Origin: an uncultured Muribaculaceae bacterium
GTDB lineage: Bacteria; Bacteroidota; Bacteroidia; Bacteroidales; Muribaculaceae
NCBI GenBank assembly: GCA_947629175.1
Contig: CANRCT010000007.1
Coordinates: 22,136 to 86,135, forward strand
Length of the DNA stretch: 64,000 nt
Direction of reading: 5' to 3'
Shown here: positions 47,070 through 55,998 of the stretch, one piece after another
How the letters are laid out: every line of letters starts with the position of its first letter
Numbering within the stretch: the first letter of the stretch is position 1
Notes under the pieces: generated by a model
The model's database searches: none
What the model was told of the DNA's origin: nothing
The model's input: only the letters and a program-made list of their open reading frames with translations
Made by a program: the position numbers and the translations under genes

Positions 47070-47510
47070 TCAGCGCCGGAAGGGGATGGCGAGAATGCAG
47101 TAGACGGGTACTTTGGTATCGCCTATCTTGCCCGCCACCCACCGGGGCATACGGTTGATGATGCGGAGAGCCTCCTTGTTGAGGCTCTCCTCAACTCCGC
47201 GTATCACTTCGGGCGCGGTGATGGTGCCGTCGGGAGTGACGACAAAGCTGCACAGCACTCGGCCTTCGATGCCTTCGCGATATGCGCGTGCCGGATAGCG
47301 GCGCTCGCGGTTGATGAATTTCATCATGGCTCCGTCGCCGCCAGGAAAATGGGGCTGCTCGTCGACCGACTCGAACAGGAAAGCCTCTATGTCGACAGGC
47401 CTGTTGTCGGCGCTGACCGTGCGGTAGGTGACGACCATGCGCTGCTGTCCGCTGACATATAAAGCCAGCGACAGCAAGAAGAAAGTGATAATTGGTCTGA
47501 GTCGGTACAT
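47070..47510 (-). CDS. secreted TonB C-terminal-domain protein without membrane anchor
   Basis: 146 aa from the ATG at 47510, with signal peptide MYRLRPIITFFLLSLALYVS. The mature part is a TonB-C domain (FPGGDGAMMKFINRERRYP, GRVLCSFVVTPDGTI, LRIINRMPRWVAGKI). Unlike TonB it has no FGAYQLR start, no Pro-rich spacer and no permanent membrane helix, so it should be periplasmic. The 61-residue upstream ORF extension overlaps the promoter at 47597-47627 and is rejected. It is convergent with the sigma operon and divergent from porQ. Confidence 0.8.
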   Translation of the reverse strand: MYRLRPIITFFLLSLALYVSGQQRMVVTYRTVSADNRPVDIEAFLFESVDEQPHFPGGDGAMMKFINRERRYPARAYREGIEGRVLCSFVVTPDGTITAPEVIRGVEESLNKEALRIINRMPRWVAGKIGDTKVPVYCILAIPFRR

Positions 47511-47565
47511 CAGTGAATTAAGGTAGGCTCGGGAGAGCCAGGAGTCTTTAGCATAAGTTTTAGTC

Positions 47566-47592
47566 GGAGAGGCTCCCGAGGGGAGACTCTCC
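47566..47592 (-). promoter_or_regulatory. hairpin at the 5' end of the TonB-C protein mRNA
   Basis: 11 of 12 bp pair (GGAGAGgCTCCC / GGGAGaCTCTCC) around a 3-nt loop. It begins where transcription from the adjacent promoter is expected to start, so it could protect the mRNA 5' end. Confidence 0.5.
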
Positions 47593-47596
47593 GCTG

Positions 47597-47627
47597 CAAA
47601 AATATGACATGCCCGGGGATTATACAA
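47597..47627 (-). promoter_or_regulatory. promoter of the TonB-C protein gene
   Basis: -33 TTG (47625-47627), 20 bp, -7 TATTTTTG (47597-47604). Confidence 0.65.
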
Positions 47628-47713
47628 GCAAGCCGCTCTGTTTTTGAGAAAGATTGTTTTTGTTTTTGTTTTTTTAAGTGGCCGTTTAATCATCGGCGTA
47701 TACGCATTTTGAC

Positions 47714-47721
47714 TAACTTTG
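47714..47721 (+). promoter_or_regulatory. -7 box just before porQ
   Basis: TAACTTTG, 2 nt before ATG 47724 and 8 nt before ATG 47730. Suggests a leaderless porQ mRNA. Confidence 0.5.
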
Positions 47722-47729
47722 CAATGATT

Positions 47730-48761
47730 ATGCGCATACTATCCCGACTGATATCTGCGGCGGCTCTGGCATTGATGCCGGCAGCGGCTCTGGCCGACGG
47801 TTCCGGAGGAGATTCTTCGCCGGCCTACTCATTCCTCGATATTACCTCGTCAAGCCGGATATTCGGTCTTGGCGGGGTAAATGTCAGTGCGGTCGACCCT
47901 GGTCTGGCGGCGATAGACCAGAATCCGGCCTTTCTCGGGCCTGAATACAGCAAGGCGGTGTCGGTAGGCTATATGCGTTATCTCGCAGAGTCGGATTTCG
48001 CATCGGCCGCATTCGGCAACGGTATCGGCGAACGGAGCGCATGGAGCGTGGCGCTGAAATATTTCGGCTACGGAAGCATTGAGCGTACGGATATGGAGGG
48101 AGTGTCGTCGGGCACGTTTTCTCCTAAGGATATCGCTATCGCGGCAACGTACTCTCGTGATATCACCGATCTTCTGAGGGGCGGCGCTACACTGCGATGG
48201 GTATATTCGTCGTATGATTCATTCACGGCCATGGCTGTAGGGGTAGACCTCGGAGTCAATTATTATGATCCTGACCGTGATCTGTCGCTGTCGGCGGTCG
48301 TCACCAATCTCGGCGGACAGGTGAAGCGTTTCAGAGAGCGTTACGACCGGCTTCCGGTCGACGTGAGGCTCGGCTGGACGCAGTCGTTTCCCGGACTGCC
48401 GGTGAGATTTTCGGTGACAGCCTGGAATCTCACAAAATGGCATCTGCCGTATTATGAGACAGGCGACGGATCCGACGGCAGCTCTCCTGAGATAAAGGAC
48501 TCGTTTGCCAGCAATCTGATGCGTCATCTGGTCTTCGGCGCCGAGATTGTGCCCGACAGCCGATTTCATATAGGCATAGGCTACAACTACAAGACGCGCA
48601 CCGACATGGCCACTTACTCGCGAAACGTGCTGAGCGGTTTCTCCATCGGAGCGGGCATGTCGCTGGGCGGCTTCGGCGTCGACGCGGCTTTCGCCATGCC
48701 TCATCGCGGCGCATCAACCCTTATGCTGAACTTTTCGGCCGACATAGGCCGTTTTCTATGA
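47730..48761 (+). CDS. porQ: PorQ: type IX secretion outer-membrane protein
   Basis: 343 aa from ATG 47730; ATG 47724 (two codons earlier, same frame) is an equally possible start. After a signal peptide (MRILSRLISAAALALMPAAA) comes YSFLDITSSSRIFGLGGVNV, IDQNPAFLGPEYS, WSVALKYFGYGSIERTD, SPKDIAIAATYSRDITD and YNYKTRTDMATYSRN, the conserved blocks of PorQ. It is a PorV-like outer-membrane beta-barrel, part of the PorU-PorV-PorQ-PorZ attachment complex that anchors sorting-domain cargo. cmk follows after 29 bp in the same direction. Confidence 0.88.
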   Translation: MRILSRLISAAALALMPAAALADGSGGDSSPAYSFLDITSSSRIFGLGGVNVSAVDPGLAAIDQNPAFLGPEYSKAVSVGYMRYLAESDFASAAFGNGIGERSAWSVALKYFGYGSIERTDMEGVSSGTFSPKDIAIAATYSRDITDLLRGGATLRWVYSSYDSFTAMAVGVDLGVNYYDPDRDLSLSAVVTNLGGQVKRFRERYDRLPVDVRLGWTQSFPGLPVRFSVTAWNLTKWHLPYYETGDGSDGSSPEIKDSFASNLMRHLVFGAEIVPDSRFHIGIGYNYKTRTDMATYSRNVLSGFSIGAGMSLGGFGVDAAFAMPHRGASTLMLNFSADIGRFL

Positions 48762-48790
48762 ACAAACGTCATAACTGACCGACATATTCA

Positions 48791-49480
48791 ATGGAACAGA
48801 AAAAGATCATAATAGCCGTCGACGGATATTCATCCACCGGCAAAAGCACGATGGCAAAGAAGCTGGCCCGGCAGGTGGGCTACCGTTATATCGATTCAGG
48901 CGCGATGTATCGTGCTGTGGCTCTCTACGCTCTTCGCCACGGAATGGCCGACACGGAGGGCCACGTGGATGCCGGAAAACTCGCTGCAGCGATGCCTGAC
49001 ATAAATATCGATTTTAAGGTGATGCCCGGGGGGCAGCACACTCTGCTCAACGGCGAGGATGTGGAGCAGGAGATAAGGTCGATGACGGTGTCGCAGGCCG
49101 TTTCGCCTGTGGCGGCTGTCCCCGCGGTCCGGCACGCGATGACCAGGCTGCAGCAGAGGATGGGGTTCGAGAAAGGGATAGTGATGGATGGCCGCGATAT
49201 AGGCACCACAGTGTTTCCTGAAGCTGAAATGAAGGTGTTTGTCACCGCGTCGGCCGAGACCCGTGCGCGTCGGCGTTTCGACGAGCTTAAGGCCAAAAAC
49301 ATGAATGCAAGCTACGAGGAGGTGCTTGCCAATCTGCGCGAGCGCGACCATATCGACGAGACGCGTGCCGAGAGCCCTCTCCGCAAGGCTGCCGACGCCG
49401 TGACGCTCGACAATTCCAATATGTCGCTCGATGAGCAGGACGCCTTCATGCTCCGGATTTTCAACGAACGGATAAGATGA
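48791..49480 (+). CDS. cmk: cytidylate kinase
   Basis: 229 aa. It phosphorylates CMP and dCMP with ATP. The P-loop is VDGYSSTGKSTMAKKLAR (GYSSTGKST is usual in Bacteroidetes in place of GPAGSGKGT), followed by YIDSGAMYRAVALYAL, MDGRDIGTTVFPEAEMKVF and a closing DNSNMSLDEQ. The stop codon overlaps the ispH ATG (ATGA at 49477-49480). Confidence 0.95.
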   Translation: MEQKKIIIAVDGYSSTGKSTMAKKLARQVGYRYIDSGAMYRAVALYALRHGMADTEGHVDAGKLAAAMPDINIDFKVMPGGQHTLLNGEDVEQEIRSMTVSQAVSPVAAVPAVRHAMTRLQQRMGFEKGIVMDGRDIGTTVFPEAEMKVFVTASAETRARRRFDELKAKNMNASYEEVLANLRERDHIDETRAESPLRKAADAVTLDNSNMSLDEQDAFMLRIFNERIR

Positions 49481-50346
49481 AGCCTACGGTAGAGATCGAC
49501 CAGGGCTCCGGATTCTGTTTCGGAGTGGTCACGGCAATACGCAAGGCTGAGGAGGTGCTCGACCGGGAGGGCCGGCTGTATTGTCTGGGCGACATCGTTC
49601 ACAACAGTGCCGAGGTGGAGCGGCTGCGCCGTAGGGGATTGGTCACGATCACCCATGAAGAAATGGAGGGATTGCACGGGGTCAAGGTGTTGCTGCGCGC
49701 ACATGGCGAGCCTCCTGCCACTTATGAGCTGGCGCGACGCAACGACATAGAGATCATTGATGCCACCTGTCCTGTGGTGCTCCGTCTGCAGAGCCGCGTG
49801 AAGCAGGCTTACGAGACTGACGCCGACCGTCCGCAGATTGTGATTTATGGCAAGAACGGACATGCGGAGGTCAACGGCCTTGTCGGTCAGACCCGCGGCG
49901 AGGCGATCGTCGTTGAGGATGTGTCAGGGCTTGACGAGGTGGATTTCAACCGCCCGGTGGCCCTGTATTCGCAGACTACCAAATCGCCCGAAGGATTGCG
50001 TCATATGGTAGGGGAGATAGAGCGGCGGAAGGCGCCCGGCGTCAGCTTCAGATACTTTGATACGATATGCCGGCAGGTGGCCGGGCGTGTCGAAGGTTTG
50101 AGACAGTTTGCGGCAGCCCACGATGTGGTGCTGTTCGTGAGCGGTGCCAAAAGCTCTAACGGCAAGGTGCTTTGCGGCGAATGCCGCGAGGTGAATCCTC
50201 GCACTCATCTGGTGAGCGGCCCCGATGCCGTGGAGGCGGAGTGGCTGCGGGGAGCATCGTCGATAGGTATATGCGGCGCCACATCGACACCACGCTGGCT
50301 TATGGAAGAGGTGCGCGACCGTGCGCAGGAACTCGCCGATGAATGA
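49477..50346 (+). CDS. ispH: 4-hydroxy-3-methylbut-2-enyl diphosphate reductase
   Basis: 289 aa. IspH is the last enzyme of the MEP isoprenoid pathway and makes IPP and DMAPP with a 4Fe-4S cluster. The three cluster cysteines are in GSGFCFGVVTAI, DATCPVVLRLQ and FDTICRQVAGR; the substrate-binding E of HAEVNGLVGQT and SGAKSSNGK are present. It is coupled to cmk and overlaps the exonuclease gene by 8 bp. Confidence 0.95.
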   Translation: MKPTVEIDQGSGFCFGVVTAIRKAEEVLDREGRLYCLGDIVHNSAEVERLRRRGLVTITHEEMEGLHGVKVLLRAHGEPPATYELARRNDIEIIDATCPVVLRLQSRVKQAYETDADRPQIVIYGKNGHAEVNGLVGQTRGEAIVVEDVSGLDEVDFNRPVALYSQTTKSPEGLRHMVGEIERRKAPGVSFRYFDTICRQVAGRVEGLRQFAAAHDVVLFVSGAKSSNGKVLCGECREVNPRTHLVSGPDAVEAEWLRGASSIGICGATSTPRWLMEEVRDRAQELADE

Positions 50347-50839
50347 TTTTGTAGCGATAGATTTCGAGACGGCAAATGCCGAGCCCACAAGTATCTGTGC
50401 CGTCGGGGCTGTAAAGGTGGAGGGCGGAATGATCACCGATCGGTTCTACTGTCTTGTGAAGCCGGAGCCCGACTATTATATAAGGCGTTTCACCGAGCAG
50501 ATCCATGGAATAGGCCCGTCAGATACCGAGGATGCTCCCGGATTCTGGAGAATATGGCCCGATCTGTGCGAATTTATAGGACGTCTGCCCCTTGTGGCGC
50601 ACAACAAGCGGTTCGACGAGCGGTGTCTGCGCGCCACGTGCCGCTGCTACGGCATAGATTATCCCGATTACGACTTTTACTGTACTCTCGAGAAAGCCCG
50701 GCGTACGATACCCCGCACGCTGTGCGCTTCATTCAGTCTGCCGTCGCTTGCAGGATTCCTCGGAATACCGTTCGACAACCATCACAATGCTCTTGCCGAC
50801 GCCGAGGCGTGCGCCAAAATAGCGATGGCGCTGCTTTGA
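50339..50839 (+). CDS. DnaQ-like 3'-5' exonuclease (DEDDh family)
   Basis: 166 aa from the ATG at 50339, overlapping the ispH stop by 8 bp. Exo motifs are visible: ExoI AIDFETANAE, ExoII AHNKRFDERCL and ExoIII HNALADAEACAKI. It lacks further domains, so it is a stand-alone DEDDh exonuclease rather than a polymerase subunit. Its last place in the cmk-ispH-exonuclease transcript suggests co-transcription. The substrate is unknown. Confidence 0.88.
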   Translation: MNDFVAIDFETANAEPTSICAVGAVKVEGGMITDRFYCLVKPEPDYYIRRFTEQIHGIGPSDTEDAPGFWRIWPDLCEFIGRLPLVAHNKRFDERCLRATCRCYGIDYPDYDFYCTLEKARRTIPRTLCASFSLPSLAGFLGIPFDNHHNALADAEACAKIAMALL

Positions 50840-50856
50840 CGGAGCGGTTCAGTCGG

Positions 50857-52101
50857 TCATTCCAGACCGTATTCCTTGATCTTGCGGTAGAGAGTGCGCT
50901 CGGAGATATTGAGTTCCTTGGCGGTGGCTTTGCGGCGTCCGCCGTTGTTTTCAAGCGACCGGCGGATAGTCTCGCGCTCCGTGTCCTCAAGTGTCAGCGC
51001 CGGCTGAGAGGGCGAGGCGGCAGGTGTGGCGGATGTGATGTCATCAGCCGTTATGTCTTCCACATGATTCGCCTGCTGAACCGGCTTGTAGTGGACGAGC
51101 GACAAAGGCATATCCAGCACTTCCGATGCTGGAGTGTCGATGGGTTTTGTCGACGGCTGATGCTTCTCAATCTCGGCGCGGAGCGAATCGATCTCCTTCT
51201 GCATGCGGAAGATCATGTTGAATATGGCTTCGCGTTCACGGTCATAGGTGTGCGACGAGGATGATGCGAGCACCGGAGTGTATACGGATCCCCCGGCAGG
51301 AAGGTACTGCTCCACGTCGGCAGCAGTCACATCCTGTCCGGCATCGAAGAGGGCTGTCTGTTCCACGACGTTCTTGAGCTGACGCACGTTTCCGGGCCAG
51401 CGGTAGCGGAGCATAAGGCTGCGGGCATCGTCGGAGAAAGTGATGGGCGGCATGCGGTATCGCTCGGCGAAGTCGGAAGCGAATTTGCGTGCGAGAAGCA
51501 TTATGTCGTTGCCGCGCTCCCGCAGAGGGGGCACTACGATGTTGACCGTCGACAGACGGTAGTAGAGATCCTCCCTGAAGCGTCCCTCCTCCACGGCCTT
51601 GAGCATGTCGACATTGGTGGCGGCCACCACGCGGATGTTGGTCTTCTGCACTGTCGAGGAGCCGACCTTGATGAATTCGCCGCTCTCAAGCACTCGGAGC
51701 AGACGTGCCTGTGTGGTCAGCGGCAGCTCGGCCACTTCGTCGAGGAATATCGTGCCGCCGTCGGCCTCCTCGAAGTAGCCTTTGCGTGAACCTATGGCTC
51801 CGGTGAAAGCACCTTTCTCATGGCCGAAAAGCTCTGAGTCGATGGTGCCCTCCGGGATGGCGCCGCAGTTGACGGCGATATACCGGGCATGTTTCCGCGC
51901 GCTGAACGCGTGAATGATCTTCGGGAAAAACTCCTTGCCCGAACCGCTCTCGCCGGTGACGAGCACCGACAGATCGATGGGCGCCACCTGCACGGCGCGG
52001 CTTATTGCCGCCGTCAGCGCGGGAGCGTTGCCGATGATGCCGAATCTCATCTTGGCCTGCTGCACTTCAGCAGGGATCTCGGGTGGCATGGAAATCTTCA
52101 C
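50857..52101 (-). CDS. sigma-54-dependent transcriptional activator without a receiver domain
   Basis: 414 aa. The AAA+ domain starts almost at the N-terminus: Walker A GESGSGKE (residues 50-57; last Thr replaced by Glu), the sigma-54 contact loop GAFTGA at 97-102, Walker B GGTIFLDEVAEL and YRWPGNVRQLKNVVEQ. The C-terminus has a Fis-type helix-turn-helix (DTERETIRRSLENNGGRRKA, TAKELNISERTLYRKI). There is no N-terminal receiver or GAF domain, so activity must be controlled in another way, as in PspF. It may be co-transcribed with typA, 22 bp upstream. Confidence 0.92.
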   Translation of the reverse strand: MKISMPPEIPAEVQQAKMRFGIIGNAPALTAAISRAVQVAPIDLSVLVTGESGSGKEFFPKIIHAFSARKHARYIAVNCGAIPEGTIDSELFGHEKGAFTGAIGSRKGYFEEADGGTIFLDEVAELPLTTQARLLRVLESGEFIKVGSSTVQKTNIRVVAATNVDMLKAVEEGRFREDLYYRLSTVNIVVPPLRERGNDIMLLARKFASDFAERYRMPPITFSDDARSLMLRYRWPGNVRQLKNVVEQTALFDAGQDVTAADVEQYLPAGGSVYTPVLASSSSHTYDREREAIFNMIFRMQKEIDSLRAEIEKHQPSTKPIDTPASEVLDMPLSLVHYKPVQQANHVEDITADDITSATPAASPSQPALTLEDTERETIRRSLENNGGRRKATAKELNISERTLYRKIKEYGLE

Positions 52102-52123
52102 GGTCGGGTGTGGGTTTTATGGT

Positions 52124-53932
52124 TCAGGAATTGGCGCGGGAGGCCGCACGCTTGCGGTCAAGCTCGTCAAGCAGTATCTTGCGCAGGCGTATATGGTTGG
52201 GGGTTACCTCCACATACTCGTCCTCCTTGATGTATTCGAGAGCTTCCTCAAGACTGAACACTACGGGCGGGACGATACGGGCCTTGTCGTCGGCACCCGA
52301 TGCGCGCATATTGGTGAGTTTCTTGGATTTGGTGACGTTGACCACGATGTCGTTGTCCTTGGCGTTCTCGCCCACGACCTGTCCGGCATAGACCTCCTCC
52401 TGGGGGAAGATGAAGAAGCGGCCGCGGTCCTGAAGCTTGTCGATGGCGTAGGCGTAGGCCGTACCGGCCTCCATGGCTATGAGCGAACCGTTGGTGCGGC
52501 GCTCGATGTCGCCTTTCCAGGGCTGGTATTCCAGGAAGCGGTGAGCCATGATGGCTTCGCCGGCCGATGCTGTCAGCACGTTGTTGCGCAGGCCTATGAT
52601 GCCGCGCGAGGGTATGTGGAATTCAAGATGTATGCGGTCGTTCTGGGTGGCCATCGACACGAGGTCGCCCTTGCGGCGGGTGACCATGTCGATCATCTTC
52701 GAGGAGTATTCCTCGGGCACGTTGATGGTCAGCAGCTCCACGGGCTCGCATTTGCGGCCGTCGATCTCCTTGACAATCACCTGCGGCTGCCCGACCTGAA
52801 GCTCATAGCCTTCGCGGCGCATGGTCTCTATAAGCACCGACAGATGGAGCACACCGCGGCCGTAGACAGTCCAGACGTCCTCATGATCGGCCTTCTTGAC
52901 GCGCAGCGCCAGATTGCGATCGAGCTCGCGGGTGAGGCGTTCGCCGATATGGCGCGATGTGACGTATTTGCCGTCGCGTCCGAAGAAGGGGCTGTCGTTG
53001 ATGGTGAACGTCATCGACATAGTAGGCTCGTCGATGGCAATGCGCGGAAGAGCCTCGGGGGTTTCGGCGTCGGCTATAGTGTCGCCGATCTCGAATCCTT
53101 CGATGCCCACGAGGGCGCAGATGTCGCCGCTCTTGACGCTCTGCACTTTCTTGCGGCCCATGCCTTCAAACACGTGGAGCTCCTTGATGCGCTGCTTCAC
53201 GACCGAACCGTCCTTCTTGCAGAGAGCTATCTGCATCCCTTCGCGGAGCTCGCCGCGGTGAACGCGGCCGATGGCTATGCGGCCTACGTAGCTCGAGAAG
53301 TCGAGCGATGTGATGAGCATCTGGGCCGGACCCTCGATAGTGGTCGGGGCCGGAATATACTTGATGATGGCGTCGAGCACCGGGGTGATGTTGTCGGTGG
53401 GCTTCTGCCAGTCGTCGCTCATCCACCCCTGCTTGGCTGAGCCGTAGACGGTGGGGAAGTCGAGCTGATCCTCAGTGGCGTCGAGATTGCACATCAGGTC
53501 AAACACCATTTCCTGCACCTCCTCGGGGCGGCAGTTGGGCTTGTCGACCTTGTTGATCACGACCACAGGCTTCAGTCCGAGCTGTATGGCTTTCTGAAGC
53601 ACGAAACGGGTCTGCGGCATCGGGCCCTCGAAAGCGTCGACGAGAAGCAAACAGCCGTCGGCCATGTTGAGCACTCGCTCCACTTCGCCGCCGAAGTCGG
53701 CGTGGCCCGGAGTGTCGATAATATTGATTTTGGTGTCCTTGTAGGTAATGGAAACGTTTTTGGAGAGTATCGTTATGCCTCTTTCACGTTCGAGGTCGTT
53801 GTTGTCGAGGATGAGTTCGCCGGTCGATTGATTGTCGCGGAAAAGGTGTCCGGCGAGTAGCATCTTGTCCACGAGGGTGGTCTTGCCATGGTCAACGTGG
53901 GCTATGATAGCTATGTTTCTGATGTTTTGCAT
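52124..53932 (-). CDS. typA: translational GTPase TypA/BipA
   Basis: 602 aa from ATG 53932. A ribosome-associated GTPase of the EF-G family, involved in stress and low-temperature ribosome assembly. G1 [11 protein letters not shown]2 with RERGITI, G3 [11 protein letters not shown] and G4 NKVDKPNC are in the N-terminal domain; the C-terminal signature [15 protein letters not shown] is TypA-specific. The ORF extension to 53968 adds 12 residues over a promoter-like box and is not needed. Confidence 0.95.
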   Translation of the reverse strand: MQNIRNIAIIAHVDHGKTTLVDKMLLAGHLFRDNQSTGELILDNNDLERERGITILSKNVSITYKDTKINIIDTPGHADFGGEVERVLNMADGCLLLVDAFEGPMPQTRFVLQKAIQLGLKPVVVINKVDKPNCRPEEVQEMVFDLMCNLDATEDQLDFPTVYGSAKQGWMSDDWQKPTDNITPVLDAIIKYIPAPTTIEGPAQMLITSLDFSSYVGRIAIGRVHRGELREGMQIALCKKDGSVVKQRIKELHVFEGMGRKKVQSVKSGDICALVGIEGFEIGDTIADAETPEALPRIAIDEPTMSMTFTINDSPFFGRDGKYVTSRHIGERLTRELDRNLALRVKKADHEDVWTVYGRGVLHLSVLIETMRREGYELQVGQPQVIVKEIDGRKCEPVELLTINVPEEYSSKMIDMVTRRKGDLVSMATQNDRIHLEFHIPSRGIIGLRNNVLTASAGEAIMAHRFLEYQPWKGDIERRTNGSLIAMEAGTAYAYAIDKLQDRGRFFIFPQEEVYAGQVVGENAKDNDIVVNVTKSKKLTNMRASGADDKARIVPPVVFSLEEALEYIKEDEYVEVTPNHIRLRKILLDELDRKRAASRANS

Positions 53933-53955
53933 ATATTCTCTTTGATATTCGGGCG

Positions 53956-53963
53956 CAAAATTA
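53956..53963 (-). promoter_or_regulatory. -7 box for typA
   Basis: TAATTTTG on the minus strand, 23 nt before the ATG. No -33 match at the usual distance. Confidence 0.4.
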
Positions 53964-53985
53964 CACAAAAATAGTCACATATCAG

Positions 53986-54011
53986 CGCCTCCGCCCTAAA
54001 AAACGGAGGCG
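53986..54011 (-). terminator. terminator after the AAA+ ATPase gene
   Basis: 8-bp stem CGCCTCCG / CGGAGGCG with an A-rich 10-nt loop, 50 nt after the stop codon at 54061. Confidence 0.6.
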
Positions 54012-54060
54012 GGGCGATGACATGGACATGGAACATGGAACGTCCCCCGACATGGATCTG

Positions 54061-55998
54061 TCAGATGGCGAAGCCGACGCGCGGTCGGTCGGGGGCCTGA
54101 CGTTTTGTAGGCGCGGGTATGTCGGCTGCCGTGATTTCAGTCAGTGCCGCGATATCGTCAGCTGCGCCCTCTGTCACTCTGACGGCCATGGCCGGGATGA
54201 TCTCGGTCTCGATCATGTTGATGACATGGCGTGCGTTGCCGAAATTTTTCTGCCGGTGGGCATAGTCGTCGGTCAGACGTTCGGCGAGCCGAATTCGGGC
54301 GTCGGGGGTTAGAGAGAACTGATGGCGCGACAGATATCGTTCGGCGATCTCCATGAGTTCCTCCATGCTGAAATCGTCGAAAACGTATATGTTGGAGTCG
54401 GGAATGCGCGACTTGAATCCCGGATTCATGTCAAACATCAGCTTCATCTCCTGGGGGTATCCGGCCAGTATCAGCATCCAGTCGCGGCGCGAGGTGTCGG
54501 CAAGTGTCGTGAGGAGTGTTTCGATGACGAACTTACCGGGATCGCGTGGATCATTCTGCTGATAAAGCTGATAGGCTTCGTCGATCAGCAATATGCCTCC
54601 CTGTGCCTCCTCAATTGCCTCAAGGGTCTTTTCGGATTCGGAGTTATAGTTCTGGCCGAGCAGGGTGGCTCTCTCCTTCACCACGACATGTCCCTTCGAC
54701 AGCAGTCCGGCGCGGCGCAGCATCAGGCCGATCATGCGTGCGACGGTGGTCTTGCCTGTGCCGGGCGAGCCGAGAAACATGGCATGGAGCGGCGAGGTGG
54801 ATTCGGGGAATCCTTTCTCCGCACGCATCCTGTTGAAGCGTACCACCCGCTCGTAGACGGTCAGCTTCTCCTTGACCGAGCGCAGGCCGGTCAGGCTGTC
54901 GAGTGAGGCGAGAAGTGATGGCTCTTCGCCGGCCGGCTGTCCGTCTGCCTGCGGTTTGTCATCAGCTTGCGGTTCGTCGGAGGGAGTCAGGCCGGATTCA
55001 TCTCCGGTGTCGGATGTCGCTTGTCGGGGATTTATCTCGGCTTTGATAAATTCATCCAGGAGTCGGTCGAACTCGTCGTCGGTCGAAATCGGGTCGAGCG
55101 GTTCAAAAAACGCTTTCAGTCTGTCGTCAGCGGTTTTCGGAGAGTATTCTTCGAGAGGTTTCAGCCCCTCGCCGGCCCAGTAGCCTTCGAACTCAGGCCC
55201 GTTGAGAGAGAATACAAATCCGGCTATAGGATATTGCATGCACAGCAGCTCGGCGTAATAGGTGCCGGAGTAATACGCCGAGTAGCAGAACTGGAGGCTG
55301 GCCGAATAGCGGTTCTCGCCGAAATCCTCGCATTTAGGTTCTATGAACAGATTCTGCACCTCACGGCCGTTCGGGTAGTGAAGGCGCAGTTCCAGTTCGG
55401 GCAGCACAAGGGGAGGATTTTCCCCGAATTTCTGAGTGAGGTCAAACCGGGTTGTTATCATGAGGCAATCCTCGATGACGGCACTGCGGTAGATGCCTTC
55501 ACGGCCCTCTATCTGGAGACCTGCGTTCTCCGCCTCATACCATCCGCGCGGAGAGCCAAGCTCTTTTTCGCCGAAGAGGTGTAAGATGCGCTCGTTAAGG
55601 GTCGACGACGACGTTTCGTCGCGTACCACAAGTTTGTAGGAGTGGCCAGGCTTGAAGTCGATCTCGGAGTGGAGAAGCACCGTGTGGACTGTCTTGTAAG
55701 GATATTCACTTCTGATGTTTACTCTGATTGTACGGCGGTCGATCTCGCAGCGGTCGGTTGCGTCGACAAGCGTTAGAGACACGTTGCGGCGTATGCCTTT
55801 CGTGCAGTTGCTGAGGAAATAACGGGAGTTTGTGAATTCTATCTCTACAGCGATGCCTGCGAAATCGGAGTCGATGAGCAGGTCATTGCGGTTGTCGAAT
55901 CCGAGGAGCTGGAAATTGTTTTTGCAGCCGTCAAGCTCGTCGGCTGAAAACGAACAGAACATGATCTGTTCGACATGAAGGGGTGATTTTGTTTTCAT
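54061..55998 (-). CDS. CbbX/SpoVK-like AAA+ ATPase with an unrecognised beta-rich N-terminal half
   Basis: 645 aa. The first roughly 300 residues are beta-rich (HVEQIMFCSFSADELDG, GIRRNVSLTLVDATDRCEID, YSASLQFCYSAYYSGTYY) and match no family I know. An acidic Asp/Gln/Pro linker follows. The C-terminal AAA+ domain (about 365-600) has SLTGLRSVKEKL, Walker A GSPGTGKT near 408-415, Walker B GILLIDEAYQLY, and FGNARHVINMIE as the sensor-2 helix, the CbbX (CfxQ) pattern. There is no signal peptide. CbbX-type ATPases remodel protein complexes; the client here is unknown. The gene has a consensus promoter 363 nt upstream and a structured leader. Confidence 0.8.
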   Translation of the reverse strand: MKTKSPLHVEQIMFCSFSADELDGCKNNFQLLGFDNRNDLLIDSDFAGIAVEIEFTNSRYFLSNCTKGIRRNVSLTLVDATDRCEIDRRTIRVNIRSEYPYKTVHTVLLHSEIDFKPGHSYKLVVRDETSSSTLNERILHLFGEKELGSPRGWYEAENAGLQIEGREGIYRSAVIEDCLMITTRFDLTQKFGENPPLVLPELELRLHYPNGREVQNLFIEPKCEDFGENRYSASLQFCYSAYYSGTYYAELLCMQYPIAGFVFSLNGPEFEGYWAGEGLKPLEEYSPKTADDRLKAFFEPLDPISTDDEFDRLLDEFIKAEINPRQATSDTGDESGLTPSDEPQADDKPQADGQPAGEEPSLLASLDSLTGLRSVKEKLTVYERVVRFNRMRAEKGFPESTSPLHAMFLGSPGTGKTTVARMIGLMLRRAGLLSKGHVVVKERATLLGQNYNSESEKTLEAIEEAQGGILLIDEAYQLYQQNDPRDPGKFVIETLLTTLADTSRRDWMLILAGYPQEMKLMFDMNPGFKSRIPDSNIYVFDDFSMEELMEIAERYLSRHQFSLTPDARIRLAERLTDDYAHRQKNFGNARHVINMIETEIIPAMAVRVTEGAADDIAALTEITAADIPAPTKRQAPDRPRVGFAI

